A DNA stretch of 64,000 bases from Cadophora sp. MPI-SDFR-AT-0126 (Eukaryota > Ascomycota > Leotiomycetes > Helotiales > Ploettnerulaceae), in the NCBI GenBank assembly GCA_020747065.1, contig JAGMVK010000006.1:2728001-2792000 (forward strand), given 5' to 3'. This document shows, piece by piece, positions 33,419 through 46,130 of this stretch. Numbering within the stretch: position 1 is the stretch's first letter; each line of letters starts with the position of its first letter. The notes beneath the pieces are model-generated. The model saw nothing but the letters and a program-made list of their open reading frames with translations. It was not told where the DNA came from and made no database searches. The translations under genes were made by a program, and so were the position numbers.

Positions 33419-34090
33419 ATGAAGTACTCCACCATCATCCAGGCTCTCCTCGTCGCCCTCTTCAGCAACATCGTTTACGCATCCGTAATCGATACTCGCT
33501 CCCTCACTGCTCGAGACGACCAATCCCCAAACACCGAGGACCTCATCGCCTACCAACTTCCAGACGGCCGTCGCAGAATCGACTTCTACGACAATGGTGC
33601 TCTGGAGGGATATGCCATTGAAACCGATGACGGAGGTAAGTCTCACTAGATCCTGAAATTCTTTCCTTCTCCTTCACCCAAGTCCCTGAACTCCTAGAGA
33701 AAACATCACTAATGATTAAAACAGCAACTTTCTACGACATCGACGGCTCAGAGGTATCCCTGGAGGATCTCAATGATGACTCCGACCTCGCCAAACGCCA
33801 ATCCAAGTGGCGCCTAGCCATCAAGTTCGCGAAGTTGATTGCCAAGTGGGGGAAGAAAGCTTGGGATTACATCTATTGTGTTGGTGCTAGCTCCATGTGG
33901 AGATGTGCTGATGATGTAAGTTTTCTTATTTTTTTTGTTTCCAATAGCGAGAGATGGAAGGTTTCATGACGAGAGTGGATGAGGGCTGACTTTATTTGAA
34001 TAGTATCTTCAATGTGCGCAAAGCGGAACTCCACCGTGGGCTTGCATCGAGGGAATTATTTGTGTTGGTGTTGCTGCGAGAAGGTGCTAA
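33419..34090 (+). CDS. Kex2-processed cysteine-rich secreted peptide precursor
   Basis: Three exons (33419-33635, 33725-33915, 34004-34090) with introns of 89 and 88 bp encode 164 aa. Residues 1-21 are a signal peptide (IIQALLVALFSNIVYA). Residues 22-97 form an acidic, cysteine-free pro-region ending in a Kex2-type dibasic site, LAKR. The predicted mature part, residues 98-164, starts with a strongly cationic, amphipathic helix-like segment (about 98-119, rich in Lys and Trp) and continues into a compact domain with six Cys (124, 133, 140, 150, 156, 164), consistent with three disulfides. This is the design of fungal secreted effectors, antimicrobial or membrane-active peptides. I recognise no named family; function is inferred from architecture only. 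Confidence 0.8.
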
Positions 34091-36134
34091 ATGATCGTTG
34101 TTGCATAGGATCGATGGGGATCGAACGTTAGGACGGCACAAGACTGGTTATGGGCTTTTAAGACGTCGGGACAGCAGGTATTCACGTGTTGATGTTTTGG
34201 CTTTTTCGGTCGCTGTGTTTCAACGATGTTTTTTTGGCGGTGGGGGGAATTGATTCTGCTCGATTTTCTGTACTTCAAAGTCAAACAATGCAAAGTCTTC
34301 GATTATCTACGGTTTGAAAGATCTCACAATTGCCTGCAACAGTTTTCTTCGAGCTTAGTCGATGTTCCAATTGCTAGAGTTGTCGAGTCAGATCATCGAC
34401 TTACATGTTCCGAATGTGGAAGTTCCTGACTCAGACCAAAATGAACCGAGCTACAACCTTCCACCATCCAGATTAAGTCCTTCTTAGCCCATGAGAGGAA
34501 TTCACGATGATTCATCAGCTTTAGCTTACAATGCATCGTCTTTCTCTAAATGTTTCCATCTTGGGTTAGTCTCGGCAGTCTTTGCCTTCGCCGGAACCAA
34601 TTGTCCGGATATAAGATTTCCACTATATCACTGCCATCGTGAATTTGGTGTACCCACCGGGGAAGCAAAAGGGACCCGAGAGCGAATGATGGCTTTGATC
34701 AAATGAGGAGATCGTCCTCAGGGATCAACACTTCGTGGCACATGATGAGCATGTCACTCCAATGTCTTCTGCTGCCAAGCACCATACAGTACCAGTTAAC
34801 ATCGAGTCTCGTAGTAGGAGGTGAGCCCAGCCGAGCCGTGATCAGCCTCTCTCCAACTATAACACTTGTAGCATCTTCGCTACTGGCCCATCATTACCAT
34901 TGCCAATCTTTAGTCAACATAGACATGCTACTCCTCACCTCGGCACGCGCCTCTCTGCAGCCAGTGCTCGATATGGGTCATAGATGATACCGCGTGACCA
35001 TGTCGATGTCTTGATTTACATACATGGTCGCGGGTTGTTGAAAGAGAGTTTCGCTTATCGATCCTGTTAACTTCCTCTTTCCAATTGAAGTGGCGATCTT
35101 TCCAGACAACATCGACTTCAATGAGTAACTCTTTCTCGGCGCGGACTCAGATTGCCTCTATCTCTCAACATGAAGTTAACAAAATTTCATTGGGGAGGGC
35201 GAGATTGCGGCGTATGAAGGGCCCTGACTTGTCCATAGGGCTGGGAATCTAGACTGTACCCAGACGCCGTAAGGCTTAAAATGACGGTCCTCCTTCGGGG
35301 AATTCTCATTGTTTTCTGCGAGAATTTACTGCCCTGGCAGGCCTAGATGGGCGAAGCCAAAGAAAAGCTGTCGACCCTAGCATGGACTCTGCATTGCTAT
35401 TGTCACTGTCTACTTAAACTCGCCCAATCACGCCTCCCGCTTAATTGCTCGCTCAGCCACCACGCTACTGCTGATACCCCGCATCTCCACACCACCAGCC
35501 CAAGAACGCCTCATGAGGTCTGGAGCCAGAAACTAGTTGCTGCTGTCAAATGGGGATGCTGGATGCTTGTCAAGGCTTGAAATGGGGGAGGGAAATGATT
35601 GGAAGATCTCAGCCTCTAGCTCAACAACACACATCTGGACTACCACCGGAGCGTCGTGGTGGGCTGTCTTTTTTGGTTGAGGACATCATCGTGCTGATTT
35701 TGTCGCTGGGGTGGGCTGCCAGATGGCAAGGGTGTGCGACTGGGCTGGGGATTTGACGGTGTTTGATGATCTGATGCTTTGGATTGGCTGGTGCTGTAGA
35801 CGGTGCTGTGATGTTCTGATCTGGTGCTCTGAGATGGTTAGACACTTCACGATGAGTAGTGGGGAGGCGAAAGCCACAGGGAACTAAGATAATGTGTGAT
35901 GCTAGGACGGGAGTCGAGCTAAGGGAAAAAGAAGCTATGCGAGGGAGGAGCTATTACAGCTCCAAACTTTCATATAAGAAGGGACGACATATTCCTGTCC
36001 TAACACTCGATCATCACACAGCTCATCTGCATCCTTCAATCAATACACAACTCTATTCCACCATCGGTATAAACACTGCAAAGAACATCTGAGCTCCTAC
36101 AACAAACCATCAAAGTTTGCCAGCTACCTTCACT
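34091..36134. other. Intergenic
   Basis: About 2 kb without a supported gene. The last 170 bp hold the promoter and leader of the sugar permease gene (CATATAAGAAGG near 35970). Open frames elsewhere are short and without motifs. Confidence 0.4.
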
Positions 36135-37945
36135 ATGGCAGGAGGAGCTATAATATCGACAGGAGGGACGATCGAGGGCGGTTTCCTCAAAGGCAGAGCT
36201 CTGATCTATCCCGTCTTTCTGATCACTCTCCTTTTCTTCCTCTGGGGTTTCTCCTACGGTCTTCTTGATGTCTTGAATTCCCATTTCCAAGCTGTGCTCA
36301 GCATTACGAAGCTGCAGTCGACTGGTTTGCAGGTCATGTACTTTGGTGGGGGGTCAGTTCATACCGGATCTCTACCTGTTCTTGAAATAGGCTGACTTTT
36401 TTTTTTTCTCCAGATATTTCTTCTTCTCCCCAATCGCAGCCGAAGTTCTCAAGCGCCGCGGATACAAGACCACCATCCTCATGGGATTGACCCTCTACTC
36501 CCTCGGCGCCGTCTTCTTCTGGCCCACAGCACACTTCACAACCGCCAGTAACAAGCTCGCCTCATATGGTGGTTTCCTCGCTTGCACATTCGTGATCGCT
36601 TGCGGTTTGGCAACTCTCGAGACATCGGCAAACTCCTACGCAGTCATTATTGGCGATCCAGCTTCAGCCTCGATCCGCCTGCAATTCTGTCAATCGTGGA
36701 ACGGCGTCGCATCATTTGTTGGCCCATTGATTGCTTCCAAATTCTTCTTCACTGGAAAGAACGCCGGAAATTTAACCAACGTACAATACGTCTACCTCGC
36801 CGTGGCATGTCTTGGCGCTGCCGTCGCAGTTCTCTTCATATTCACCAAGCTCCCCGAGGTCTCTGAAGCGACGCTCGCCGAGAATGCGAATATCGAGATC
36901 CTCGCTGTTGATGAGCATGGCAATCCAATCGGCCAGGGACCATTGTGGAAGCAGTATAACATGATCTTTGCGTTTGTCGCTCAGTTCTGCTATGTCGGTG
37001 CTCAGGTACGTTGAATCTGCGACTTTTGTCGCCAGTCCGGCTTTTAAATGGAGTCTGTACTTACTTCTGGCGCCTCAGGTAACAATCGGCGCCTTCTTCA
37101 TCAACTATGTCGTCGAGAATGGTGGTTTCTCCAAACCTCAAGCCTCGAACTTCCTCTCCTACGCGCTCATCATCTTCACTGTCGGTCGTTTCGTCGCAGT
37201 CGGTATCGCGTTCTTCCTTTCACCAGCTTTCATCATGATCGTGTACTCTATCTTGGTTATTGTCATGACGGCTTGCGCATCTGCGCTTAAAGGATCGGCA
37301 GGTGTGGGAACTCTAATGGTCACGTACTTCTTGATGGCGCCCATGTATCCTACCATCTTCACCATGGGTACTGCCAGTAAGTTTGACCCCGAAGCTCATT
37401 CTTACCTGAGGGCAATTTCTGACAGCAGCTTCTAGATCTCGGTACCCACACCCGTCGCGGTGCTGGTATTCTCGTCATGGGTGTCGCAGGTATGCAAAGC
37501 TTCCATCATTCTTGTTTTCTGACCTCAGAACTGACATTCAACAGGTGGTGCCGTCTTCCCACCCATCCAAGGCGCCGTAGCAGACAACGCCTCTACCCGT
37601 ATTTCCATGGTCGTCCCACTCGTCGGCTTCGTTTATGTCTTCGGCTACGTCTTCTTCCACTGGTTCACGCACGGCAAGAACATCATGCGCGTCAAGGATA
37701 TCGTCGTCGCTGCCGACACTGCCGGTCGTCGTGGCTCCGCTTGGGGAGGTGCCGTCGGCGGTGCGATCAACTATGTGCACTATACCGGCGAGAAGGAGGG
37801 TTTGGAGCAGAGTGGTGGAATGAGGAGGGCGAGTGTCGTCACTCAGGGCCGCAAGATGTCCATTGCGGTCCAGGTTAAGCGACCGAGTGTCAGCCACGGG
37901 GAGGCGGTATTAGAAGAGCAGAAGGGTAATCCGATCTTGTTGTAG
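36135..37945 (+). CDS. FucP-type MFS sugar permease
   Basis: Five exons (36135-36352, 36414-37005, 37079-37376, 37436-37489, 37545-37945) encode 520 aa. The protein begins with a short cytosolic tail, then ALIYPVFLITLLFFLWGFSYGLLDVLN, the first membrane helix with the F-F-x-WGF-x-x-x-x-D-x-LN pattern of the L-fucose:H+ symporter (FucP/GlcP) branch of the major facilitator superfamily. About twelve hydrophobic segments follow, including CGLATLETSANSYAVIIG, which corresponds to the conserved E-T-x-A-N-x-Y helix. The C-terminal ~80 residues are hydrophilic and basic. It probably imports a hexose or fucose-like sugar across the plasma membrane with protons. Substrate identity cannot be read from the sequence. 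Confidence 0.9.
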
Positions 37946-38233
37946 AGGGAGTTTAGAGGGGCGTCTGAGATGTCAGCTCACATGCGATCGGTGGAGTGAT
38001 GGAGTTGGGGGCTGCGGATGTCGGGATGGGAGAGTGGGTTGGAGGAGTGATGGGGAATGATTTTAATGCTTGTTCTGGAATTTGAATTATACCACTGATG
38101 ATAGTTTGTCGTTTAGAAATACCAACTCATTGTACCCAAAAAAAGACTAATCGAAATCTGAACATCTTTAAGAAGTGACAGTCCACCTCGGACTACCCCA
38201 TGCAACTTGGGTGGGTATCCGAGCTGCAGAAGT

Positions 38234-39495
38234 TTAGCGAGAAACCACAACGTCACCAGGAAGTTTCGTGAACCCTGAGTCACATAGTCAGTACAGGTTC
38301 GCTCTCCATCCAGAAGACTTACATCCATCAACATCCTCCTTAATCGTCTGCGGAATAGTGCATTTCATCGCATCCTCATCTGTCTGCCTCAGAAGCTCCT
38401 TGCATCTATCGCCTGTGCAGCGAGCATTCAGAGCTCGTTGTAATGAGTCGCCTTTCCAACCGAACATGTAGTCGCCGTGTTGGCCGTGACCGGTGCTGAA
38501 TATCCTCCATCAGTCATATTCTAACGACGGGAATGTCCGACGAGAACGACTTACGCATCACCCATGGCATACACAAACGGCTGACTCCCATGCTCCCTCC
38601 ACAAATCCAAATCATTCCACGGCCTCGTGTCCCACATCACTTCATACATCAGCTGCGGTAAGTGCACTGGATGACTGTCCGGACATTTGCCTCTTTCCAA
38701 TGCTGGTGTATACGGCCTCGTCACAACCGGATCTGCATATGGCTCGAACGGAATATCCGAATACACGACATGGCTTTGGTGATCAGGAGAATCGAGATTG
38801 ACGCCATCCCAGCAGGTTGGAAAGGTGACGGTTGTGCGAATCCCACCGGCGCAGAACTCGTTGGGAAGTGATGTCGTGTCGTTTCCTGTGCAAGGTGCGC
38901 CACCAAAGGGTTCGAAGTTTGCGCCGAAACAGCGGTGGCAGATTCCGCGCGATTCGCCAGCGGTGCTTCGGAGCATTGGGTTACCTGCTAGCATACGGAA
39001 GCCCTTAAGTGTGTCATTTGATGTTCACCGCGATGTATCAACGCGAAGAGAGAGTACTTGACTGACCGGCGTAAAAGCAGTCACGTTCGACACCCCATCG
39101 TACGGCGGGATGTAGTACACCGTAATGCCCCCGTTCTGCTTCAGCCCACCATTCTCCAACTGCGCCACTCTCTTAAAGGATCCATTCCTAGCCTGATAGT
39201 ACAACGCCGCTGTCCAGTAATTGCTCAAATCTTCGCTGAATGTGCAGCTTGTACATGTGGATTGGGTGACGAGATCGTGAGATAGAGGAATCATGGTCGC
39301 ATTGAAGGAGTTGCCGCCTACGATTTGATGCGTATGTGGTGAGCCGATGATTCCTGGAGAAACGAGAGGGTCGAGTCGCTCAACGACGAGTTGTGAGCAA
39401 GCGAAGCGCATCATTGCTGCTTGTTGGGCCATGATGAGCGGAATAGACAGGAGACTGCCCACAAAGGCGAGAATTGAGGGTGTAGACCACTGCAT
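38234..39495 (-). CDS. Secreted DUF1996 protein
   Basis: Four exons (39495-39067, 39003-38555, 38495-38323, 38274-38234) with introns of 48-63 bp give 363 aa. The last exon contributes only 13 residues plus the stop. Residues 1-23 form a signal peptide ([17 protein letters not shown]). The body has [71 protein letters not shown] and [16 protein letters not shown], which together define DUF1996, a fungal extracellular domain often fused to WSC modules. The HxH in SPHTHQ and the conserved Cys residues suggest a metal-dependent or cell-wall-associated role; the biochemical function is not established. No WSC domain is present here. Confidence 0.9.
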
Positions 39496-42400
39496 GGTGA
39501 CGGATTTCGAGCGAGGCGCGATCGAGGTTCGAAAACCAGGCAAAGTCCGAGATGAAGATTCCCATGCCGATATACATCAAGATGCTGCTTGGGTGGAACA
39601 ACTGCCGAAGATACAGGACTACCATTCTTGATGGATCTACGTGAATGCAATATATTCTTGATGCCGAGGATATCTTCCTAAATCGACGGAAGAGTGATTG
39701 ACCAATCACAAATTGGACAGCTGCAGGTTATTACGAATGTCATTATGATGATAAGGAATACTTGAGATATGATGACTGATTGGGTTCTAACTATGGAGGA
39801 ATCTCAATGGAAAATATGAAAGGCATTTATCGAGTTTGGTGGGTTGGACAGAACTTGGATGAAGTCTGCCAAGTAGCTCCACTTGGGTCCTAAACAGCTA
39901 TTCTTGGGGGTAACGAAAAGTTACTGGGGAGAGAGCTTTTTCAATCATCCACTTATGCAGAAAGCGAGATATTGGGGTCGTCAGAGGCGTGACTGCACTA
40001 AAGTATTTTGTTGTAGACAGGACTCTCGCGGAGACAAGATATAAGGGGGAGACACTCATATTGATCTGAAGAACACGAAAGACTCGCTTAAGGATAACAC
40101 GCCAAGTTCCTCGAGGCATTGCAGAGAAAATGTGATTGAAGATTCAAGGGAATCAAAAAGCAGAAATCAGAAAGGGAATCCTCTGGATCCAAAGCAGCAT
40201 TTCTTCCGCCAAATCAGCCACAACCGCACTTGCAGACATGGTGTGCAGACACCCATATATCATGGCGGGGCATCAAATTGGACGAAAGGAGAAGATAGCG
40301 GATATTCGTGAAAGGACGACAACGAATCCTTGGTGGACGCGAGCGATGATGAGGTTCACTAGCTCCAACACGTGACGGCGTTTTGCTGAGCCGAACTTCG
40401 AGCTCAACGCGTGGGGTTGACAACGAAGAAAATAGAACTACAGCCAGATCAACCAGCACAGCCTTCTGCACATTCCGAATACTTGCGACTCTTTGAGGAG
40501 GCTTCGGCACAAAATCGAATCTGCAACTATACCAAATGCTACGTGCTGAAGCAGGAGAAGATGATGATTGAACGGTGGCATTTTCTGGATGGCTCGCAAC
40601 AGCTCGACAGGACTAATTCCCACCCTGCCTGATCGCCGCAGTCCTCGGTCTTCTATCCTCGAAACCTACCTTCCATCGAACAGTCCATAGAAAGGCGAAG
40701 ATGTTCCATGTAGTGGCACATTGGGTTGGGTTATATGCCTCAGAAGACCTGATTCGAGTGAAGCTCCACCGCAGCTCTCGAAAGCCTTTACGTGACAGCA
40801 GAGCTCGAATCATGGCACCTCAGCTATGATGGGTGGCATTGAACATCTGCGAGTTGTGCGCGATGCCCTTGATTGGGAGGAGAATGTGGGACATTTGAAT
40901 GCTTGGGACACCCCGAGATCCGCTGTGTGCTCGCTCGCCGCAGCATGCAACAGCTTTGTGTGCGAAAATCTAGGCGATGTTTGGCTTAGGAGAATATATG
41001 GCAGGACACATACTAGTATGAATTCGCCGTTATCCATCGTTGTTTCTGGGTGGAAAAGGCGGATCATACCTGCGAATCGACAACCACGGTTTGATGGTGT
41101 CAAGACCCCGAGACTTTCTGTATAAACGCCAGACACGCATTGGAGCTTCAAAGCTGGATGTGAAGTCTCCCAAAAGCCAACTCTCATTGAGGTGGAACGC
41201 GCGGTCTTGATTTTCTAGGAACGCAGCCAGCGCTGCTCCGACAGCGATACCTGCATTGCTTGGCCCAAAGTTCATGCGCCTCGTTCATTTCCTTTATTGG
41301 GGCGCTTTCCGCGAGTATCTGTGGCAGGTTTGTTTTTGCAGTTTTTCTAGGTGTGCCTCGAATGCTTTATCACGGGCCTTCTTGTTTATCGACCCGACAG
41401 AAGCACAGAGTCAAAGCCAACCGCGGGCGCCGATGTCTTCCAAGTGGCTTGCTCTTCTATGCTGTTCTTATCAGTAACATCCAGCTCCACAGAATAAGCT
41501 ACTGTCACTTCGAAAGGTTCCGTTATCAGTCATTACGAGGACTCCCATCCACTTTCATTCAATTGACTTTCCTTCCGAGGCATTCAATTTATGGCACAAT
41601 TTCGGTACAGAGAATCGATGGTGCCAAGAGGATCTTTCTGGCCGGAAATCCCGGGGCACCTCTTTCTTGCATTGCATTTTTTTCCCTTTCTGTCGGTGTG
41701 GAATATCACCACCTCGCGGTGTATTCGCAAGTGCTAGTTCCCGTTATTCTTATCGCCCGTCCGATCTTTGGCACCGGTTCCCTGTTTACAGACCCAGTAC
41801 CAGATTTTGGCTGCTCTAGTGCCCAGGCTACTTGATTAGCAAGCGCTAGAAGCATTCTGACGTTCAAACATAAATTTCTCGTCGAGCCAACTGAAAGACA
41901 TCTCTATGATGAGCATCTTCTACTTCAAGCGCAAATCTCTACTTATCATTCAAACAACATTGACTCCGAGAAGTCTCGGATGCCTTCAAGATGAATTCCA
42001 CTGCCCAAGAATCTCAAATCCCGTAGCTGAGGTCAGCAAGTATTGGCTCCTTGGCAGCATCCAAGGCGCATTGTAAGCCTCGAGCCATAGGACTTGGCAG
42101 CCAATTACTCCACACGTGGGGTTTATCTTATCCTCATCTATCAGAGAATCGTAGAATGCAGGTACTTGTCCCGTCATGACAGCCAGTCAGACCCGACGAG
42201 ATTCGCACTCCTCCCTCGGCGAACCCGATTTTTCATGCAAGGCTACGACCCGTTCTCTTATCTAGCAGTCATCTATCTACATCCTTGCACGTGGGTAGCA
42301 ATTCATTCCCATTGATTCGTTTTGCTCTTTCATCTGCAGAATATGCCCAGAGGTGCATCATCATGGTCGACGACCCCGCGCTGGATAGCTTTCCTAAGGG

Positions 42401-42528
42401 TGGAGCTTGCGGGAGCTATGTAAATTTCTGGTGCCGGCGGAACTCAGGTAGGAGGACTAAGAGCTACAAAAGCCCACATCTCCCCGATTGTCCGATTTCT
42501 TCTTTCTCATCCCTTTACTGTCACAAGA
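39496..42528. other. Long intergenic region
   Basis: Three kilobases without a supported gene. Short protein-like pieces occur on the minus strand at 41030-41275 (AALAAFLENQDRAFHLNESW) and 40613-40813, without recognised family or connecting exons; they may be relics. The final 150 bp are the leader of the phosphodiesterase gene. Confidence 0.4.
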
Positions 42529-43854
42529 ATGCATCACATTGCCCGCCTTGCCATTGTGGCTGGCGTCGTCAGCACTGCTTTTGCTCTGCCAACTGATAGA
42601 CACCACAAAGACCATCATGACGACCACGATCATGATCACGAAAGTCCAATGAGCAAGCACTACAAGGTGTCGTACGATCCTCGGCCATTTTACATTATCA
42701 ATAATATGACCGAGTCTCCTCTCAAAAAGAAGCTTCAATCGTGTGAGAATGGTCCATTCGAAATCTCTGGCTTCTCAATTGGTCATCGTGGAGGCGGAAC
42801 TCTCCAGTTCCCAGAGGAGACTGTGGAAAACACAATTGCAGGTGCACGAATGGGCGCCGGTATTCTCGAATGTGATGTTGCCTTCACAAGTGATCGCCAA
42901 CTTGTCTGTCGCCATTCCCAATGCGATTTACACACAACCACCAACATCCTCTTGCACCCTGAATTGGCTGCCAAATGCACTGTTCCCTTTACACCCGCGA
43001 ATGCGACATCCCCTGCCACCGCGCTCTGCTGCACCAGCGACATCACGACTGACGAATTCACAAGTCTGTGTGGGAAGCAAGATGGATTCAATGCCAGTGC
43101 GACAAACGTGGAAGATTATCAACACGGAACCCCAAAGTGGCGAACAGATCTATACTCGACATGCGGCACAGTCATGACACTAGACTCATACATCACCCTC
43201 GTCGAATCTATCCCAGGCCACCGCAACTACACGCCCGAGCTCAAGACCCCGCCATCTCAAGTCCCCATGCCCTTCAACGGCTACACACAAGAGCAATTCG
43301 CACGCGACATGCTAGACAAGTTCATCTCCCGCAACATCTCCGCAGGTCGGGTCTGGGCCCAGAGCTTCAACCCCCCAGATGTATACCAGTGGATAGCAGA
43401 GTACCCCTCCTTCGGCAAACAAGCCGTCTTCCTCGACGAGGATGGCGACACCCCCGAGACCCTACCCACCGCCTCATCCCTCGCCCGCCTCTCAGCCATC
43501 AAAGCCAAGGGCGTGAACATCATCTCCCCACCCTTCGGATACCTCCTCACCACCACGGCAGACAACAAGACTATCATCCCGAGCACGTACGCCATCTCCG
43601 CCAAGCAGGCAGGTCTCGATATCATCCCGTGGACGCTTGAGCGCTCTGGTCCGTTGGCGGATGTGGCGAAGGATGGGGAGTACTATTATGGGTTCTTTGC
43701 GCAGGGCGTTTCGTATGATGGGCAGGTCTATGAGGTTTTGGATGTGCTTGCCAGACAGGTGGGCATTAAGGCTATCTTCTCGGATTGGTCGAGTACGGTG
43801 AGCTATTATGCTAATTGTTTTGGCTTGGGGTATGGTGGGTTTTGTGAAGATTGA
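42529..43854 (+). CDS. Secreted glycerophosphodiester phosphodiesterase family protein
   Basis: Single exon, 441 aa, with a signal peptide (ARLAIVAGVVSTAFA) followed by a striking His/Asp-rich segment, HHKDHHDDHDHDH. The catalytic domain starts with ISGFSIGHRGGG and EETVENTIAGARMGAGILECDVAFT. This is the GDPD signature: HR pair, then N-T, then E-x-D metal ligands, followed by RHSQCDLHTTTNI with the second catalytic His. Later strands (VWAQSFNPPDVYQWI, IIPWTLERSGPL) complete a TIM-barrel. Such enzymes cleave glycerophosphodiesters to glycerol-3-phosphate and alcohols, helping phosphate and choline scavenging outside the cell. The His-rich stretch may bind metal ions such as Zn2+; that is inference. 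Confidence 0.9.
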   Translation: MHHIARLAIVAGVVSTAFALPTDRHHKDHHDDHDHDHESPMSKHYKVSYDPRPFYIINNMTESPLKKKLQSCENGPFEISGFSIGHRGGGTLQFPEETVENTIAGARMGAGILECDVAFTSDRQLVCRHSQCDLHTTTNILLHPELAAKCTVPFTPANATSPATALCCTSDITTDEFTSLCGKQDGFNASATNVEDYQHGTPKWRTDLYSTCGTVMTLDSYITLVESIPGHRNYTPELKTPPSQVPMPFNGYTQEQFARDMLDKFISRNISAGRVWAQSFNPPDVYQWIAEYPSFGKQAVFLDEDGDTPETLPTASSLARLSAIKAKGVNIISPPFGYLLTTTADNKTIIPSTYAISAKQAGLDIIPWTLERSGPLADVAKDGEYYYGFFAQGVSYDGQVYEVLDVLARQVGIKAIFSDWSSTVSYYANCFGLGYGGFCED

Positions 43855-44326
43855 GTTGGTAGGTGCGTGGTCTGAAGGGGACTATAGATAGACAAGCGAG
43901 CCATGAGTGACGCATGTTTTGGCATTCTCCTCTTCTCTCCCGTTCGTGAAAATTCTACCTGCCTCATCACGAGCTTCTCTCCGTCTCTGCTTCAGGAGAA
44001 CGAAATGCGATTTAGTACCGTGCAGGCTGGACTGATCAGCGTGTATACGAAACGACCCTTCTTGTGCTTGTGAGGACGAACCAAGTTTCATTACTGCCAG
44101 AATTCCATGGTTTTGCTCTCCAAATGTTAATGGATGCGATGGCTGTCATTTTGTTGCTGTTTGAGGCATATCCCTTTTAAGATTTTCCGGAAATCGATGC
44201 GGACTTCACAAATTAACAATGGAAGACATACCAAGCTTCATGATGCATTAAGAAGTTGCCAAATTACGCAATTTTTTATCTTACATACTACATACACGGT
44301 ACCCCAACTCCATCTAATCTCTACAA
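43855..44326. other. Intergenic between convergent genes
   Basis: 3' flanks of the phosphodiesterase and the MFS gene. No other element recognised. Confidence 0.5.
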
Positions 44327-46130
44327 TTATTCCTCCTCCACAACCGGTATCAAGGGCTGCCTCTCCGGATCCAAAAACTCGCCATACTCCTTCACACCCA
44401 CCACCTTCCCCTTATGTCTCACAAAGCCAACAAGCACCACACCAACCGCAAATGTCAAGGCCGCAAGGACGATATTCACCGGCGTCGGATTACCATGGAA
44501 CTTCTCGAGCGTGAGCGCATCGATCGGGTATTGCGAGAGGTTGACGAGGCCGGAAAGGCAGATGATCGTGCCGTAGACTTGGCCGAAGGTTTTGAAGCCG
44601 AAGACCTTGGTGGCGTAGTCACTACATTTGTTCTGTGGTAAGCGAAGGTGCGGTGAGAAGGACGTGGAATGGGAGGACTTACGACATGGCGGAGTAGTAG
44701 AATGGTCTGAGGACCACAAAAAGGATGACTGTCATGTTTGCTGCCCAGAGAAAAGGTAGGGAGTTCAGAATCCCGATCACGGTACTCAAGCTGACGATGA
44801 CAGATAACGCCGTGGGCACACTCAAATTATCCAGGAACAAACCGATGACAGGCGTACAGACTATTCCTCCCACAGGAAGTGCGATATCGAAGAAATGGTT
44901 GATGCTGGCTGCTAGTGCTTCAGAGCCCAGCATGTATTCGTACTGTGACCGGATGGTTGCAATGAAGTAATTCATGCGAAGCATTTGCAGGACTGTGAGA
45001 AGAGTGATGAGGATGAACCACGGGGTCAGCATCTGTTGATGCGCAGGCAAACCATGCAGAGCTCCCCAGACTGCACTCTTCACCAAGCGATCTTCTTCAC
45101 GATCAGCTCGTTCTCGACGCTCGTCCTCACTTCCGAGAAGTCTATCCAGTTTTCGAATCTTATTCTTCCGTTTCCCAGACCGTTCCCGACGCACTCGATA
45201 GATCTCATTGTCACTGGAGATTTCGTCGTCTGATGAATGGATATCTCGTCCTGCGTCTTGGGCGATCTCAATTTTCTTCTCGAGTTGAGGGACCGTGTCG
45301 TATGATTTGGATGGCAGGAGCGTGATCTGGGACAGAAAAATGAGGATGGGAACTGCCGTGTAATACAAGAAGAATCTATCTGGGGTGAAAGTCTGATTCG
45401 AAGCAGTGTATGCCATACGGTAAAAGAGAAAGACAGCAGCTGAAGCATCAAAAGAGCCTGTGATCAGCGCTACGATGGTTCCGGAATATTTGGGAAAGGC
45501 ATTGGCCATCTGGAACGATGGAACGAAGATGAACGTGCCGCCGAGTGCGAGGAAGAAGTTTGCGATGAGATAGCCGTCGAACTCGGGGATGGAGAATGCG
45601 TAGGCCATTAGGATGGTTCCGATGGCGAGGAAAATGCTGGCCAAGATACCACAGACTCGAGGACCGAATCGATCGAGAATGGCGCCGACCGGAAGTGCGG
45701 AGACATTAGTTGTGATTGAAGCGAGAGTGAAGAAGAAGTTCAGTCTGTTGTCGATGTCAGTTCTTCATCTTCAGAGTCGGAATTCAGATACTTACCGAAT
45801 ATCCTGTTCCACGCAAAGTTCCACATCTTGATCCAACTCCTCTGCTGTACACAAATCCCGATACACGCCTTCAGAAATCAACACCGGTTTCAATGCAGCA
45901 AATCCAAAGACAATTCCAGACGCTAGCCAACAGACCAAAACCGTGATGCCAACTTGAGCGATTCTCCGTGAGGTCGAAATGACATACGCTGGGATATGGT
46001 CCGCCTGATCATCGACCTGAGGAGGAAAAGCATCGTAGCTCAGCACTCTTCTGACGACATGAGAGGGTTCGATTTCGAGTTCTTGTCTGTCGACACCTTC
46101 GATGGCAGAGACGTGCTGAGCTAAAGACAT
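44327..46130 (-). CDS. Fmp42-like major facilitator transporter
   Basis: Three exons (46130-45796, 45744-44683, 44621-44327) encode 563 aa; introns are 51 and 61 bp, both phase 2. About twelve hydrophobic segments flank a long charged central loop (about residues 265-330) rich in Asp/Glu then Arg/Lys. The pieces GIVFGFAALKPVLISEGVY, LPVGAILDRFGPRVCGI and DYATKVFGFKTFGQVYG are characteristic of the fungal Fmp42/LAT3-like branch of the MFS. Relatives include animal LAT3/LAT4 amino-acid facilitators; yeast Fmp42 is found at vacuole/mitochondria preparations and lacks a settled substrate. A role in amino-acid exchange is plausible but not shown by the sequence. Confidence 0.85.
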
